In this document: one piece after another, positions 38,488 through 47,907 of the stretch
Layout: every line of letters begins with the position of its first letter
How positions within the stretch are numbered: the stretch's first letter is position 1
Assembly: GCA_007753915.1 (NCBI GenBank)
Contig: CP036352.1
Coordinates: forward strand, 1,612,001-1,676,000
Length of the DNA: 64,000 nucleotides
Reading direction: 5' to 3'
Origin: Phycisphaerae bacterium RAS2
GTDB taxonomy: Bacteria; Planctomycetota; Phycisphaerae; UBA1845; UTPLA1
The notes under the pieces: model-generated
The model's database searches: none
Seen by the model: only the letters and a program-made list of their open reading frames with translations
Told to the model about the DNA's origin: nothing
Translations under genes and position numbers: made by a program

Positions 38488-39789
38488 TTATGAGGCGGCC
38501 CATGCTGCAATGGCGTCCATGCCATTCATGACACGGGGGCAAACGGTTCGCAGGAGCGACTCCGAGAGCGGTTGGCTGTCAGGGACGTCGTGCGCCGCAC
38601 GCAATGCATCAGCCCCATCGAAGTCCACAAACGCGAGGCGCGCCGCGAGACAACTCCGCGGCCGCCCGAACGCTGCGCCGGGCAACGCCGCGACTCCGGC
38701 CCGCTCAAGCAGATCGGAGCAGAGCGTGCGTCCGTCGGTGATCCCGCGCGCCGCCAGCTTATCGGCCAGTGGCGAAAAGTCCGGGAAGAGGTAGAACGCG
38801 CCGTCAGGCTGGTGAACGGCGATGCCCGCGCGGCGAAGTGTCGCGACGGAATAGTCGGCCAGCGCCTCGAGCACACGCCTCGCCTTTGACAAATACGACT
38901 GGATTGCCGGACCGCCGTTGAACGCATGAACCGCCGCGTGCTGGATCGGCGCGCTGACAGTCGTAAACGTTTCGCTGGCCACCGATGCCATCGCGTGACA
39001 TAACCAGTCGAGGTCCGGCGGGAATGAGAACGTGCCCAGTCGCCAGCCGCCCGCGCCGCACCACTTGGACAGACCGCTGCTGATGATCGTGCCCTCGGGG
39101 TAATAGCGCGCGATCGACGCATGCTGCCCGCGATAATGAAGCTGCCCGTAGATCTCATCCGACAGCACGATGACTTCAAATCGACGCAGGACCTCCGCCA
39201 GCGCCTTCAGTTCATCCTGCGAGTACGACACGCCGGTCGGATTGCTGGGGTAGTTCAGTATCAGGAGGCGCGGCCGGCGGTCGTCGTTGACTTGGCTCAA
39301 TGAGTCCTGCAAGCGCTCGGCTGTCAGTTTCCATTGTGTTTCGTAGGTCGTATGAATCATGCTGATGCGTCGGCCGATGATCCGCGCCTGCGGCAGGTAG
39401 GAGACCCAGCAGGGCGTGGGCAGGATGATCTCGCCGTAATAGACGAGCTGCACAATAAACATCAGCTCTTTTGAGCCGGGGCCGACCAGCAGGAGTTCCG
39501 GATGGGCTTCGACGCCGTCGTTCCGTTGATGAAACGACGCGACGGCTTCACGCAGGGCGGGCAGGCCTTTTACGGGAAGGTAGTCTTTCTGCGCCGCGGC
39601 CTCGCGCAGCCCCGCGACAACCGGCTCTGGGACGGGAAACGGCGATTGCCCGAGGCCGAAGTCGAAGACCTCTTTCCCCGCCGCGCGCAGGGCCCGGCAG
39701 CGATCCTTGATCGCCAGCGTGGCGGACTGCGACATCCCACGGACGTTCAGATTCAGGCTGACGAGTTTCTGGACATTCATCGGCGACAT
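38488..39789 (-). CDS. Class I/II PLP-dependent aminotransferase
   Basis: The 433-residue enzyme has the fold-type I signatures: VFDFGLGQSPFPVPEPV and NYPSNPTGVSYSQDEL (Asn that contacts PLP). It also has LSDEIYGQL (Asp for the pyridine nitrogen) and SGLSKWCGAGGWRLG with the Schiff-base Lys. It belongs to the aspartate/aromatic aminotransferase superfamily; the amino acid substrate cannot be deduced. Start MSPMNV (39789) is 37 bp after the stop codon of the KamA-type gene, so the two are probably one operon and may act on the same amino acid. Confidence 0.88.
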   Translation of the reverse strand: MSPMNVQKLVSLNLNVRGMSQSATLAIKDRCRALRAAGKEVFDFGLGQSPFPVPEPVVAGLREAAAQKDYLPVKGLPALREAVASFHQRNDGVEAHPELLLVGPGSKELMFIVQLVYYGEIILPTPCWVSYLPQARIIGRRISMIHTTYETQWKLTAERLQDSLSQVNDDRRPRLLILNYPSNPTGVSYSQDELKALAEVLRRFEVIVLSDEIYGQLHYRGQHASIARYYPEGTIISSGLSKWCGAGGWRLGTFSFPPDLDWLCHAMASVASETFTTVSAPIQHAAVHAFNGGPAIQSYLSKARRVLEALADYSVATLRRAGIAVHQPDGAFYLFPDFSPLADKLAARGITDGRTLCSDLLERAGVAALPGAAFGRPRSCLAARLAFVDFDGADALRAAHDVPDSQPLSESLLRTVCPRVMNGMDAIAAWAAS

Positions 39790-39826
39790 GATTGTACGCC
39801 CGTGCCGCAACTCGTGCGAGCGCGGA

Positions 39827-41059
39827 TCACTCTGGCCCGGCGTTGACTTCGAACTCCGACTCCGGCGCGAAGCGGACGGCGCCGCCGTCGTATGCCGGCT
39901 CGAGCGCATCGAGCCAGTAGGCCTCGTCGTTTCGCTTGTAGATCATCACGCGGCCGCGATTGGAGCCGTCCTTCGCGCGCTGGTAGCGCGTGTAAATGTG
40001 CTGATCGGTGACAGCGAGGATTTCGACCTTTCCGGTTTCGTGGGACATGACAAACCGCGCCCGTCGCGCAAGACCCGACCCATGGCGCAAGGCCTCGCGG
40101 AAGATGAACCAGCCCTGCACGATGGGAATTTCGTACGGCTCGTTTCCCGCGGTGGGGCGTCCCTGAAAGAGGTAATACGGCGGGCAGCCGATCCACGAGA
40201 GCTTGCGATACATCTCTGCCAGAACCATGGGGTCGTCGTTGATGCCCTTGATGAGCGGGCACTGGTTGATGCAGATGACGCCGGAGCGAATGAAGGCATC
40301 GATGCCGCGCACGGCGTCGTCGGTCAGCTCGCGCGGATGGTCGAAGTGCGCCATGAGGTAAATGCGCTTGAACGGCGTGGAGTGTTCGCTGAAGAGTTTC
40401 TGCAGTTCGGGGTCGCCGAGCATGCGCCAAGGGTCAAACGCCGGCATCTTCGAGCCGATGCGGATGATCTGAACGTGCGGAATGGCGCGCAGGGCCTCGA
40501 TGATTTCTCGCAGGCGACGGGTGTTCATGATCAGCGGGTCGCCGCCGGTCAGCAACACGTTGGTGACTTCCGGATGCTGGGCGATGTACGCGATTCCCTG
40601 CGATACATCCTTGGTCACTTCCTCGTTGTCATCCATGAACAGGCGCTTGCGAAAGCAATAGCGGCAATAGGCCCCGCAGACCTCGTTGCACAGCAGCAGA
40701 ACCGTGTCGGGGTATTTGTGTTGCACGCCCTTCGTGACCGTCACGGCGGCCTCGTTGCTGGCGTCGAGCTTGCCCCAGTCGTTGAGTTCCTCGCTGCGAG
40801 GAATAATCAGTTGCTTGATGGGGTCGTTGGGGTCGTCCCAGTTGATGAGGCCGAGGTAGTAGTCGTTCGCACGGAAGATGTAAGTCTCGGCGACCTTTTT
40901 GAGCAATTCACGCTGATCGGCCGGGATGTTGGCGATCTGATCGATCTTGTTAATGAACTTCGTGCGCCGGGTCGGCGTTCCGTCCTGGGATGGATTGACC
41001 GAGAGCGAGACCATGAGCGGTTCTTTCGGTGAGTGCGACCCCTGAAGTTGGACTGTCAA
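39827..41059 (-). CDS. kamA: KamA-family radical SAM protein (lysine 2,3-aminomutase-like)
   Basis: The 410-residue protein has the radical SAM cluster motif CGAYCRYC followed by FRKRLFM, as in KamA/EpmB. It also has LTGGDPLIMNTRRLREI, HFDHPRELTDDAV and INQCPLIKGINDD. KamA converts L-lysine to beta-lysine with PLP. The PLP Lys of the classical enzyme sits in a Gly-rich loop; here the corresponding place is occupied by MSHETGKVEIL, so it belongs to a divergent branch whose substrate may differ. Start ATG 41059 is used; ATG 41014 is an alternative. Confidence 0.85.
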   Translation of the reverse strand: MTVQLQGSHSPKEPLMVSLSVNPSQDGTPTRRTKFINKIDQIANIPADQRELLKKVAETYIFRANDYYLGLINWDDPNDPIKQLIIPRSEELNDWGKLDASNEAAVTVTKGVQHKYPDTVLLLCNEVCGAYCRYCFRKRLFMDDNEEVTKDVSQGIAYIAQHPEVTNVLLTGGDPLIMNTRRLREIIEALRAIPHVQIIRIGSKMPAFDPWRMLGDPELQKLFSEHSTPFKRIYLMAHFDHPRELTDDAVRGIDAFIRSGVICINQCPLIKGINDDPMVLAEMYRKLSWIGCPPYYLFQGRPTAGNEPYEIPIVQGWFIFREALRHGSGLARRARFVMSHETGKVEILAVTDQHIYTRYQRAKDGSNRGRVMIYKRNDEAYWLDALEPAYDGGAVRFAPESEFEVNAGPE

Positions 41060-41189
41060 GCTGACAAACGTTCATGCAATCAGGCGTGAATGAGCGGCGG
41101 CCTCGCCGCTGGGAGCCTCATGCAATGCAGCGCGGCTCCGCGCCTGAAAAGCACTGTCGCGCCGCTCCGGAATAAGAGCGGGCAAGCTA

Positions 41190-41218
41190 ATCCTAGGGCA
41201 TGACGGAATCCCCGTCAA
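41190..41218 (-). promoter_or_regulatory. Promoter of the kamA-aminotransferase unit
   Basis: On the minus strand TTGACG (41213-41218), a 17-bp spacer and TAGGAT (41190-41195). Transcription would start near 41183, giving a leader of about 125 nt before kamA. Confidence 0.6.
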
Positions 41219-41323
41219 CGGAATTTGCGACTTTTTTTCTCTCGCGCCGCGGAATCGGGCGCGGCGGGTAGAACCTGAAAATATACTGTAGTATCTATCT
41301 CCGCGGGCGATTGCGACGCGGCA

Positions 41324-42811
41324 TTACGGCGCGGTCAACAGGTTCGAGAATCCCTGCACGTCGCCGCCGTTCAGCAGCGCATCGGTGTTGATGTCGCCGC
41401 GACTCGTGCTGCAAAACGGATAGGCCGTTGCGTAGGCCGCCGGATCAAGCTGGGCGAGCACGAATGGATCGACGTCGTCGAGGTTAACCAGCCCGTCGCA
41501 GTTCATGTCGCCGATGATCTCGGGAATCCGGGCGAAAAACACGCGGACGGAGATGTCGCCGTTGATGCCGATCGCCATGTCCTCCCACCCGTCGCCGTTG
41601 ATATCGCCGAACGCGATGGCATTGCCGGTGGACGAGTCGTCGTACGTGTACGCCGGGGCATTGCTCAACACCCCGTTCGTGTTCAGGTAAATGTGTGCTC
41701 GGCCCGTGCTGAACTGAAACTCCGCCAGGTCCTGATCGCCGTCGCGATCCACGTCGACGAACTTCATGTCCTGCGGCTGCGTTGAGAAGGGCGGGGCGGC
41801 TGTCCAGGTCGGATTCAGAACACCCCCGGTATTCGTGTACAGCATCATCGGCGAGCGGCCGACGGCGAGATCGAGGTCGTTGTCGCCGTCCACGTCGGCC
41901 CAGGCGGTGCCGCGATCCCCGCCGGTCAGGCCCGACTGCCAGACCGGGAAGGTCTGCAAAACACCGTTGACGTTTTTATAGACTGCGGTCTGAAAATTCA
42001 CCCACTTGCCCACGGCGAGGTCCTCCCAGCCGTCGCCATCGAGGTCGCCAAATGACGGGCCGCTGGAAATCGCCTCTTCGTCGGACTGCCAGAACGGAGT
42101 GGTCTCCAGCACGCCGTCGTTGTTGCGGTAGCCGAGCATGCGACGGAACGGATTGGGTGACACGCCCTGATTGGACGTGAAGGCATCGAGGTCGCCGTCG
42201 TGATCGAAGTCGAAAAGCGCCACGCCCGTCGTCCAGGTCGACGGCGAAGGCGTTGCGATCCACCCGGCGGTCGTGCTCGGGCCGCTCGGCGTGCCGAAGT
42301 AGATCCGCGAAGGTGAAAATCCGCCGCCGCCGTCCGCCGAGAAGACATCGGGGTAGCTGTCCTTGTTGATGTCGCCGACCGCGAGATCGCCGGTGTGAAC
42401 CTGGCTGCCGGAGATCCACGACGGAGTCGCCTCCAGCGTGCCGCCGATGTTGTAGTAGATCAGGTTCGTCCATTCCGGATAGGGCGGAAAGCTTGTCGAG
42501 GTGTAGCACCCGACAAGCAGGTCCTTCTTGCCGTCGTTGTTCACATCTGCCACGAGAACGGCACTCACCTGCCGGCGAAGGTTGTTGTTCCAGTCGGATG
42601 TCGTGAGATAGGGGACGCCGTTGAAGCGAAACGAGGCGTTCTCCGACTCATCGGCGACGTCGGGGAGTTCAACGCGATAGTGGCCGTCCTTCGAGACCTC
42701 AATGCGCGGGCCCGTTGGGATGCTTGAGCGAGCTTCGTCAGCCTTGACCGAGTTGATGACGGCCGCAGCAGCGACCGTTAGCGTTAACGCAATGGAGAAC
42801 TTCGATGACAT
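41324..42811 (-). CDS. Secreted FG-GAP/VCBS protein with dockerin-like C-terminus
   Basis: A signal peptide (FSIALTLTVAAAAVINSVKA) precedes a beta-propeller made of repeated Asp-rich calcium motifs such as DVNNDGKKDLLVG, DINKDSYPDVF, DFDHDGDLDAF, DLDGDGWEDLAVG and DVDRDGDQDLAEF. The last 70 residues carry two EF-hand-like loops (GDMNCDGLVNLDDV and GDINTDALLNGGDV), the dockerin-like tail common in planctomycete secreted proteins. It probably binds an extracellular partner or a surface; ligand and function are unknown. GAGGAG precedes ATG 42811. Confidence 0.88.
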   Translation of the reverse strand: MSSKFSIALTLTVAAAAVINSVKADEARSSIPTGPRIEVSKDGHYRVELPDVADESENASFRFNGVPYLTTSDWNNNLRRQVSAVLVADVNNDGKKDLLVGCYTSTSFPPYPEWTNLIYYNIGGTLEATPSWISGSQVHTGDLAVGDINKDSYPDVFSADGGGGFSPSRIYFGTPSGPSTTAGWIATPSPSTWTTGVALFDFDHDGDLDAFTSNQGVSPNPFRRMLGYRNNDGVLETTPFWQSDEEAISSGPSFGDLDGDGWEDLAVGKWVNFQTAVYKNVNGVLQTFPVWQSGLTGGDRGTAWADVDGDNDLDLAVGRSPMMLYTNTGGVLNPTWTAAPPFSTQPQDMKFVDVDRDGDQDLAEFQFSTGRAHIYLNTNGVLSNAPAYTYDDSSTGNAIAFGDINGDGWEDMAIGINGDISVRVFFARIPEIIGDMNCDGLVNLDDVDPFVLAQLDPAAYATAYPFCSTSRGDINTDALLNGGDVQGFSNLLTAP

Positions 42812-42917
42812 CGCTTCTTGCTCCTCGTCTGCTGAATTCGTTCAGGGTGCAGCCGGTCCCAGTGCCCGCAAAGGCATTATAGCAGAATTCGTTGGAAAAG
42901 AGTGGCTCGGTGCGGGG

Positions 42918-43577
42918 TCAGCCGAACAGGTGTGACATGGCATCCACAAGATCGTGAATGTGCCGGCCCACCATCCACATCGGCACGACCAGGAGCCCGA
43001 TTCCCAGGAGCACGAGGCAGGCGCCCATGGTGGATGGCAATTGGGATACCTGTCGGATTCGAGCGGCCAGTCCATCGCCCAACTCGTGAATCAGTGCGTC
43101 GTCCGGTGGATCCGTATCGACGGAAATTGAAACGTTACGCAACAGGCCCAGCGTGTGGAGTTGCAACGTCATGCGGCCGTCCCGGCTGCGCCAGGTATGG
43201 CCTCGCCAACGTCCGGACAAATCCATAGCCGTCAGCGTCTGCTCAAGCAGTTGCCGGCAGCGCGACTCGCTGATGTTGTAAAGGACAAAGCCCGCGTTGC
43301 GAGCAGGAAGCAGTTTCCAGAATACGATCGCCGCGGTGACGAATCCAAACAGCAGCAGCCAGATGGTGATTCCGCGAGCGAGGTTGGGGACGGGCCAGAG
43401 AAGAACCGGAACCAGCACCGATGTGAGCGCGACAAAGTCCGCGCGAGCCGTGATCAGGTGAGGTCGAGCGTGCGAATTCACCAGTCCCAGCGCGAGGAGA
43501 TAAACCGCGATCGGGGCGATGTTGCCCACGAGCATCAGGACATCAGTGGGTTGGTAGCTCGCGAAGTTCATAGGCAT
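42918..43577 (-). CDS. Membrane protein of unknown function
   Basis: The 219-residue protein has an N-terminal membrane segment (MLVGNIAPIAVYLLALGL), two helices at residues about 45-90, a central soluble domain with several Trp and Arg (GRWRGHTWRSRDGRMTLQL), and a C-terminal helix (ACLVLLGIGLLVVPMWMVG). I recognise no family. ATG 43577 is used; ATG 43571 and a TTG at 43604 are alternatives. A TATAAT box lies at 43636-43641 on the minus strand. Confidence 0.55.
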   Translation of the reverse strand: MPMNFASYQPTDVLMLVGNIAPIAVYLLALGLVNSHARPHLITARADFVALTSVLVPVLLWPVPNLARGITIWLLLFGFVTAAIVFWKLLPARNAGFVLYNISESRCRQLLEQTLTAMDLSGRWRGHTWRSRDGRMTLQLHTLGLLRNVSISVDTDPPDDALIHELGDGLAARIRQVSQLPSTMGACLVLLGIGLLVVPMWMVGRHIHDLVDAMSHLFG

Positions 43578-43723
43578 TCGCGCGATGCGAGAATCAACAA
43601 TCAACGAAGGCGCTTCGGCTGCCTCAACACATTCTATTATATCGGCCCGCTCGATTTCCTGCCTGTTAAATAATCATTCAGTGCGCGTGGCGCCGGGAGA
43701 CGGGTTGAGTTGGAAATCGCCTG

Positions 43724-44104
43724 CTAGCCGCGAGGGTCCGGTGCGGGGCGATCAACGTGTTCGCCCATTGGCGCAACCTTGCGGTAGCCAAGGTATTTGA
43801 TGACTTCCAGGACTTCGGTCCAGGTTGGGAACGGGCGGCGGTTGGCCCGCTTGTATTCGTCCATGGCGAGGACGAATTCAAGCTGCTCGTTGGACATTTC
43901 GCCTTCTTCGGCGCTTCGGCGCGAGTCGGACCGCCTCCGGCCGGGGCCGCGACGGCGCTCGAGGCCGCTTCGGCGTTCGACCGTTCCACGGCGCTCGACG
44001 GCTCCGCGTTTTTCAACCGCGCCGTCGGATTGATCGTCCAGGGGTGTGTTGGGTTGGGTCATGTCGGCCACCGTCACCGCATCGCCAGCTGCGAGGGGAT
44101 CCAT
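43724..44104 (-). CDS. Small protein with ERR repeats and a conserved C-terminal domain
   Basis: The N-terminal 60 residues consist largely of short Glu-Arg repeats (VEKRGAVERRGTVERR and onward to GRRRSDSRR), likely flexible and basic. The C-terminal 60 residues (MSNEQLEFVLAMDEYKRANR, then RPFPTWTEVLEVIKYLGYRKV) look like a folded domain that I recall from other planctomycete hypothetical proteins. Its role is unknown. ATG 44104 is preferred because CGGAG lies 8 bp before it. The DUF2007-like gene ends 89 bp upstream on the same strand. Confidence 0.7.
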   Translation of the reverse strand: MDPLAAGDAVTVADMTQPNTPLDDQSDGAVEKRGAVERRGTVERRSGLERRRGPGRRRSDSRRSAEEGEMSNEQLEFVLAMDEYKRANRRPFPTWTEVLEVIKYLGYRKVAPMGEHVDRPAPDPRG

Positions 44105-44193
44105 CGGCATCACTCCGAATAGACGGGTGTCTGCCTCGGCAACCTTACCGGATGTTGGCTCGCCGGCCGGGGACCCGCCGCGGCCATTATCGA

Positions 44194-44583
44194 CTAAACC
44201 TCGTCGTCGGTTCCGAACTCTTCTTCCTCTTCCTCGTCGTCGTCGCCGAAATCGTCGTCGTCATCATCGTCGAAGTCGTCCGCATCGTCGTCATCGTCTT
44301 CTTCTTCGTCGTCGACGTCCGAGAAGTCGTCGTCGTCCGAATTCTCGAGGTTGAGCGCCAGGAACTCGGACGCCTCGATAAAGCGATCGTTGGGGACCAT
44401 GACGGCGATGCCGCAGGCCTTGCCCGACGATCCACCTTCGATCTGGGCCTGGATTTCCTGGCCGCGCAGCAAATCGCAGCAGTGCGTCGCCTCGCCCAGT
44501 GTGCGAGCGTACATGACTTCCACCAGCGCGCCCGATTCAGTTGTGCCCGGCGCACTCACACTGCCCATAGATTCGTCCACCAT
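44194..44583 (-). CDS. DUF2007-like protein with long acidic tail
   Basis: Residues about 20-85 (LVEVMYARTLGEATHCCDLL, then GIAVMVPNDRFIEASEFLAL) match the pattern of DUF2007, a small putative signal-transduction domain. Residues 88-129 are almost only Asp and Glu (for example DDDDDADDFDDDDDDDFGDD), encoded by a near-repetitive GAN tract. Acidic tails often mimic nucleic acids or bind basic proteins, but no function is known here. GGAGGAG precedes ATG 44583. Confidence 0.7.
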   Translation of the reverse strand: MVDESMGSVSAPGTTESGALVEVMYARTLGEATHCCDLLRGQEIQAQIEGGSSGKACGIAVMVPNDRFIEASEFLALNLENSDDDDFSDVDDEEEDDDDDADDFDDDDDDDFGDDDEEEEEEFGTDDEV

Positions 44584-45012
44584 AGAGAGCGTACTCCTCC
44601 AGCGATGATCGCACGGCCTCCGAGCCGCGAATCATGTTTCCAGTTGGTTGTGACTTTTAGGTGACCGCACCTGACAACGTTCGACTTAACGTCGCCAACA
44701 CGCTATCGACTCGGCGACCGATTCGCAAGCAGTGCACAAGACACACCCGTGCCCGCTCCGAACGTCGCCCGCAAACCTCTCGCACCTGTATCCCCGAACG
44801 TGAATCGGGGTGAGAATCCCGAGTTCTTCACGCCTCTGACTGCCCCGACACTTTCGCATTCTGCGACGCCGCCCGATGCCATGTCAAGCTTAACCGCGGG
44901 GCGGGGCGCGGGAATATTTTGACCGGACCGAGCCGGCTGGCAATACCCCCAATCGGGTCATGCCGAGCCTTCTGTTCCCGATCAATTCCGATGCCCCGGA
45001 ACTCAAAAAAAA
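44584..45012. other. Intergenic region without a gene
   Basis: About 430 bp between the DUF2007-like gene start and the terminator of the metalloprotease gene. A hairpin CCCCGA/TCGGGG is visible near 44792-44812. No coding frame is supported. Confidence 0.4.
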
Positions 45013-45038
45013 GGCCCGCTGAATCGCTTCAGCGGGCC
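45013..45038 (-). terminator. Intrinsic terminator of the metalloprotease gene
   Basis: GGCCCGCTGAA (45013-45023) pairs perfectly with TTCAGCGGGCC (45028-45038) across a 4-nt loop. On the minus strand it is followed by eight Ts. This is the clearest terminator in the window. Confidence 0.9.
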
Positions 45039-45105
45039 GGGTGGGACGAAATGTAACACTTCATAGCCACGGGCGGACATGGCCGACCGCGGCGGGGGAA
45101 CAGGG

Positions 45106-47907
45106 CTACTCCGGAAGCACGGTCACCGGTCGGTCGTTCTGCCGCTTGGCGGCCTCTTGGAAGAAAAACAGGAAGTCGCTGAACCGCATGCCGCCGACGG
45201 TGTACTGGGCTTCCAGCGCCTTATCGATCCGCTTCTTGACGTCCGACAGGTGCGCCTCGGTCGTGTCGTCAAGCTTGGCGGACTTGAGCGTATTGCCGAT
45301 CTTGTCCGACAGCTTGGCCACGCATCGCCGCGCGATGGCGTTGGCGTCGGCCGGCACGGTGCCGTCCGGATCGGTCAGAATGAGATTCATCAGCATCTCA
45401 AGGTGATTGCGCTGAAGGTTTCGCCGGAAGCTGTTGATGTACGGCTTGCGGTCGGTGCCCTCGCGGTCGTCGTCGTCCATCTCTGCCCAGATTTCGTTCG
45501 TCAGGCGCGTCAGGTGTTCCGAGAGCGTGTACACCGCCTGATCGTCTTTGAACTTCACCTGGTTATCGTGAATCCGATTGACCGTGAACGGGTTCATCAG
45601 CGTCATGAGGATGCCGTACTGATTTGCGGCGACGGCATCGTGGATGTTGAACTCCACCTGGAAGTCGAAGTCATCACTGCCCCAGTGATTCTCGCGGCCG
45701 GGGCCGAGCAGGGCGAGGAGTTCGGGGTCGAACGAATAAGTGCCCTCGGAGAACACGTGCTTGCAGACGAACTCCAGCGCCTCGCGCTGCTTGGCGCCGT
45801 CGACCACCTCGATCGGCTTGCGGGCTTTCGGATCGCCCTTGCGGTCTCGGTTGATGACCTGGCCGCCGACGAATCGGGCGACGTAGCTCGAGACGTTCGC
45901 CCTTTCGCCGAGGATGCGCGAGAAGGCACGGCGGAGCCGGCTGTACGACTCGCCGTCCTTGACCGACCACTCCGTGATGTCCGACATCAGGTTGTTGGTC
46001 AGGTCCATCTGCCACTGGGCGTATTTGATCACATCGCGGCCCATGTCGTAGCGGTTGCTGTACGGATCGGGCGAGATGAACGACATGGTGTCCTCGTCGG
46101 TGCCGTAATCCAGGCCGGCCTCGGCGACGCGGCCCGCGATCTTGCCGAGCATGTCGTCTTCACCCTTGTACGGCGCGCCGACCGGGCGATAGCCATACTC
46201 AATGGCCCAGTAGTCGTACGGACCGATGGTGCGCGTCACGAAGCTGGGCTGCTTCTTCCCGCGAACCGCGACGATGGCCGGGTTGTAGTCCATGACCGAG
46301 CCGACGTTGGCTTCGCCCGCCGCGGTGTGGGCCTCGATCTCTTCCATGGGCAGCCAGGCGCTGGCCTTGAAATTGTGGCGCAGGCCGAGGCAGTGCCCGA
46401 CTTCGTGCATGACGATTTCCTTGATGATCTGCCCGATGAAGTCTTCGTCGGTGCGGCCCAGGCCCTTGGCCTCCATGGCGATGCCGGCGAACTCCAACTG
46501 GGATGCCATGCCTGCGGCACACTCACACACGGGGCGACCGCGCTTGAACATGTGCGCCATCAGGTTGCTGCGAAACTCCTCGTCGGGGTCGTTCTGGAGC
46601 TTCACGTTCGGGAGCAGCTTCTCAATCGGACTGCGATAGAGCCACTGCGGATTGGATCGGAAGAACTCCTGCACCACCGGCTCAAACGGTCGCCACGATG
46701 TATCGCCGCCGCTTAGCCGCTGGTACGACGCGACGTAGGCGCGGGCCATCGAATCGTCGAACACGATATCGGCGTCGAAGATCTGCCCGGTCAGCGGGTG
46801 ATCGCGCGAGGGACCCATCGCGAAGGCGCGGCCGGTCACAATCCAGCGGAAGAAGTTGTAGCGAACGTCTTCGGGGTCGAGGTCCTTGGTGGAGGGGTCG
46901 TAATCTTCCTGCTGCTTGACCTCAATGGCATCGAGGAACCCGCAGGCCTGATAGGCCTTGTTCCATTCGAGGATGCCTTCCTTGACCCAGCGGCGGTACT
47001 TGAGGGGGACTGTTTTTTCGATGTACCAGACAATGGGATTCTTGGGCGCGGACAGTTCCGCCGAGGGGTCGCGCTTTTCCAGGTGCCAGCGGCTGATGTA
47101 GCGATTGAACAGGGTTTTCGAGTCGTGCGGCTTGGTCCAGTCCTTGCGCACGGTCATGAAATAGCCGATTCGCGGATCGGCCACGCGCGGCTTGTACGCC
47201 GCAGCCGAATCGGGAATCTTCGAGATGCTGTAGTGCATCAGGGTGCGCCGGCCGCCATCGCGCCGCATCATGGCGAGATCGACTTCCAGTTCGACGTTTT
47301 GCGGCATGGGCTTGAACTTGACCCATTTGCTCAAGGCGGGGTTGACGCTGCCGCCGCCCCAACCGCCGATGCCGGAGAAGTCTCCCTTCATCAGCGAGTC
47401 GAGGTCGATGACGCAGTCGCCGCCCTTCATGGTAATGATCGGGACGGTCTTGATGATTTCGTCGCCGCCGTAGCTGCGTTTGATCACGTCGCTGACTTCG
47501 TTGCTGCCCTCGACGTAGCGGGGGTCCACGCGCATGAGGACAAGCATCTTGTCCATGCGATCGAAGTAGGCGAGGAAGTGATCGAGCTGGAAGCCCGTGG
47601 CGACCGGTCCGCCCGCCATGCTTGATGCGATCAGGAACTGTGACTTCGGACCGATCATGCTGCCGGGAATGACCGCGCGCAACGAATCGGTTTTCTTGTT
47701 GTGCCAGAGTGCGAAGAACGGCGACTCGCTGGTTGGGACTTCGGCGAAGTCCTTCATGACTTCTTCGAACGGCGGGAAGTCGGGTTTGTCAGCCTTGGGC
47801 TTGTCGGGCGACGGTTGCGAGCCGGGCGGTGCCGCAAACGTGACGGTGCAGGTCATTGCGGCGAGCGCGGCAAACATCGCCGCCAGTGTGGGTCGTTTTT
47901 TCGTCAT
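45106..47907 (-). CDS. Zinc-dependent metalloprotease, DUF5117/DUF4953 type
   Basis: The 933-residue exported protein starts with a signal peptide (LAAMFAALAAMTCTVTFAAPP). It has a DUF5117-type N-terminal region and a metzincin-like zinc site EIVMHEVGHCLGLRHNFKAS (HExxHxxGxxH). The motif GSVMDYNPAIVAV follows it and resembles a Met-turn segment. Family members are secreted, uncharacterised peptidases. Start ATG 47907 is fixed by the strong Shine-Dalgarno AAAGGAGAA; upstream in-frame sequence lacks such a site. Confidence 0.9.
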   Translation of the reverse strand: MTKKRPTLAAMFAALAAMTCTVTFAAPPGSQPSPDKPKADKPDFPPFEEVMKDFAEVPTSESPFFALWHNKKTDSLRAVIPGSMIGPKSQFLIASSMAGGPVATGFQLDHFLAYFDRMDKMLVLMRVDPRYVEGSNEVSDVIKRSYGGDEIIKTVPIITMKGGDCVIDLDSLMKGDFSGIGGWGGGSVNPALSKWVKFKPMPQNVELEVDLAMMRRDGGRRTLMHYSISKIPDSAAAYKPRVADPRIGYFMTVRKDWTKPHDSKTLFNRYISRWHLEKRDPSAELSAPKNPIVWYIEKTVPLKYRRWVKEGILEWNKAYQACGFLDAIEVKQQEDYDPSTKDLDPEDVRYNFFRWIVTGRAFAMGPSRDHPLTGQIFDADIVFDDSMARAYVASYQRLSGGDTSWRPFEPVVQEFFRSNPQWLYRSPIEKLLPNVKLQNDPDEEFRSNLMAHMFKRGRPVCECAAGMASQLEFAGIAMEAKGLGRTDEDFIGQIIKEIVMHEVGHCLGLRHNFKASAWLPMEEIEAHTAAGEANVGSVMDYNPAIVAVRGKKQPSFVTRTIGPYDYWAIEYGYRPVGAPYKGEDDMLGKIAGRVAEAGLDYGTDEDTMSFISPDPYSNRYDMGRDVIKYAQWQMDLTNNLMSDITEWSVKDGESYSRLRRAFSRILGERANVSSYVARFVGGQVINRDRKGDPKARKPIEVVDGAKQREALEFVCKHVFSEGTYSFDPELLALLGPGRENHWGSDDFDFQVEFNIHDAVAANQYGILMTLMNPFTVNRIHDNQVKFKDDQAVYTLSEHLTRLTNEIWAEMDDDDREGTDRKPYINSFRRNLQRNHLEMLMNLILTDPDGTVPADANAIARRCVAKLSDKIGNTLKSAKLDDTTEAHLSDVKKRIDKALEAQYTVGGMRFSDFLFFFQEAAKRQNDRPVTVLPE

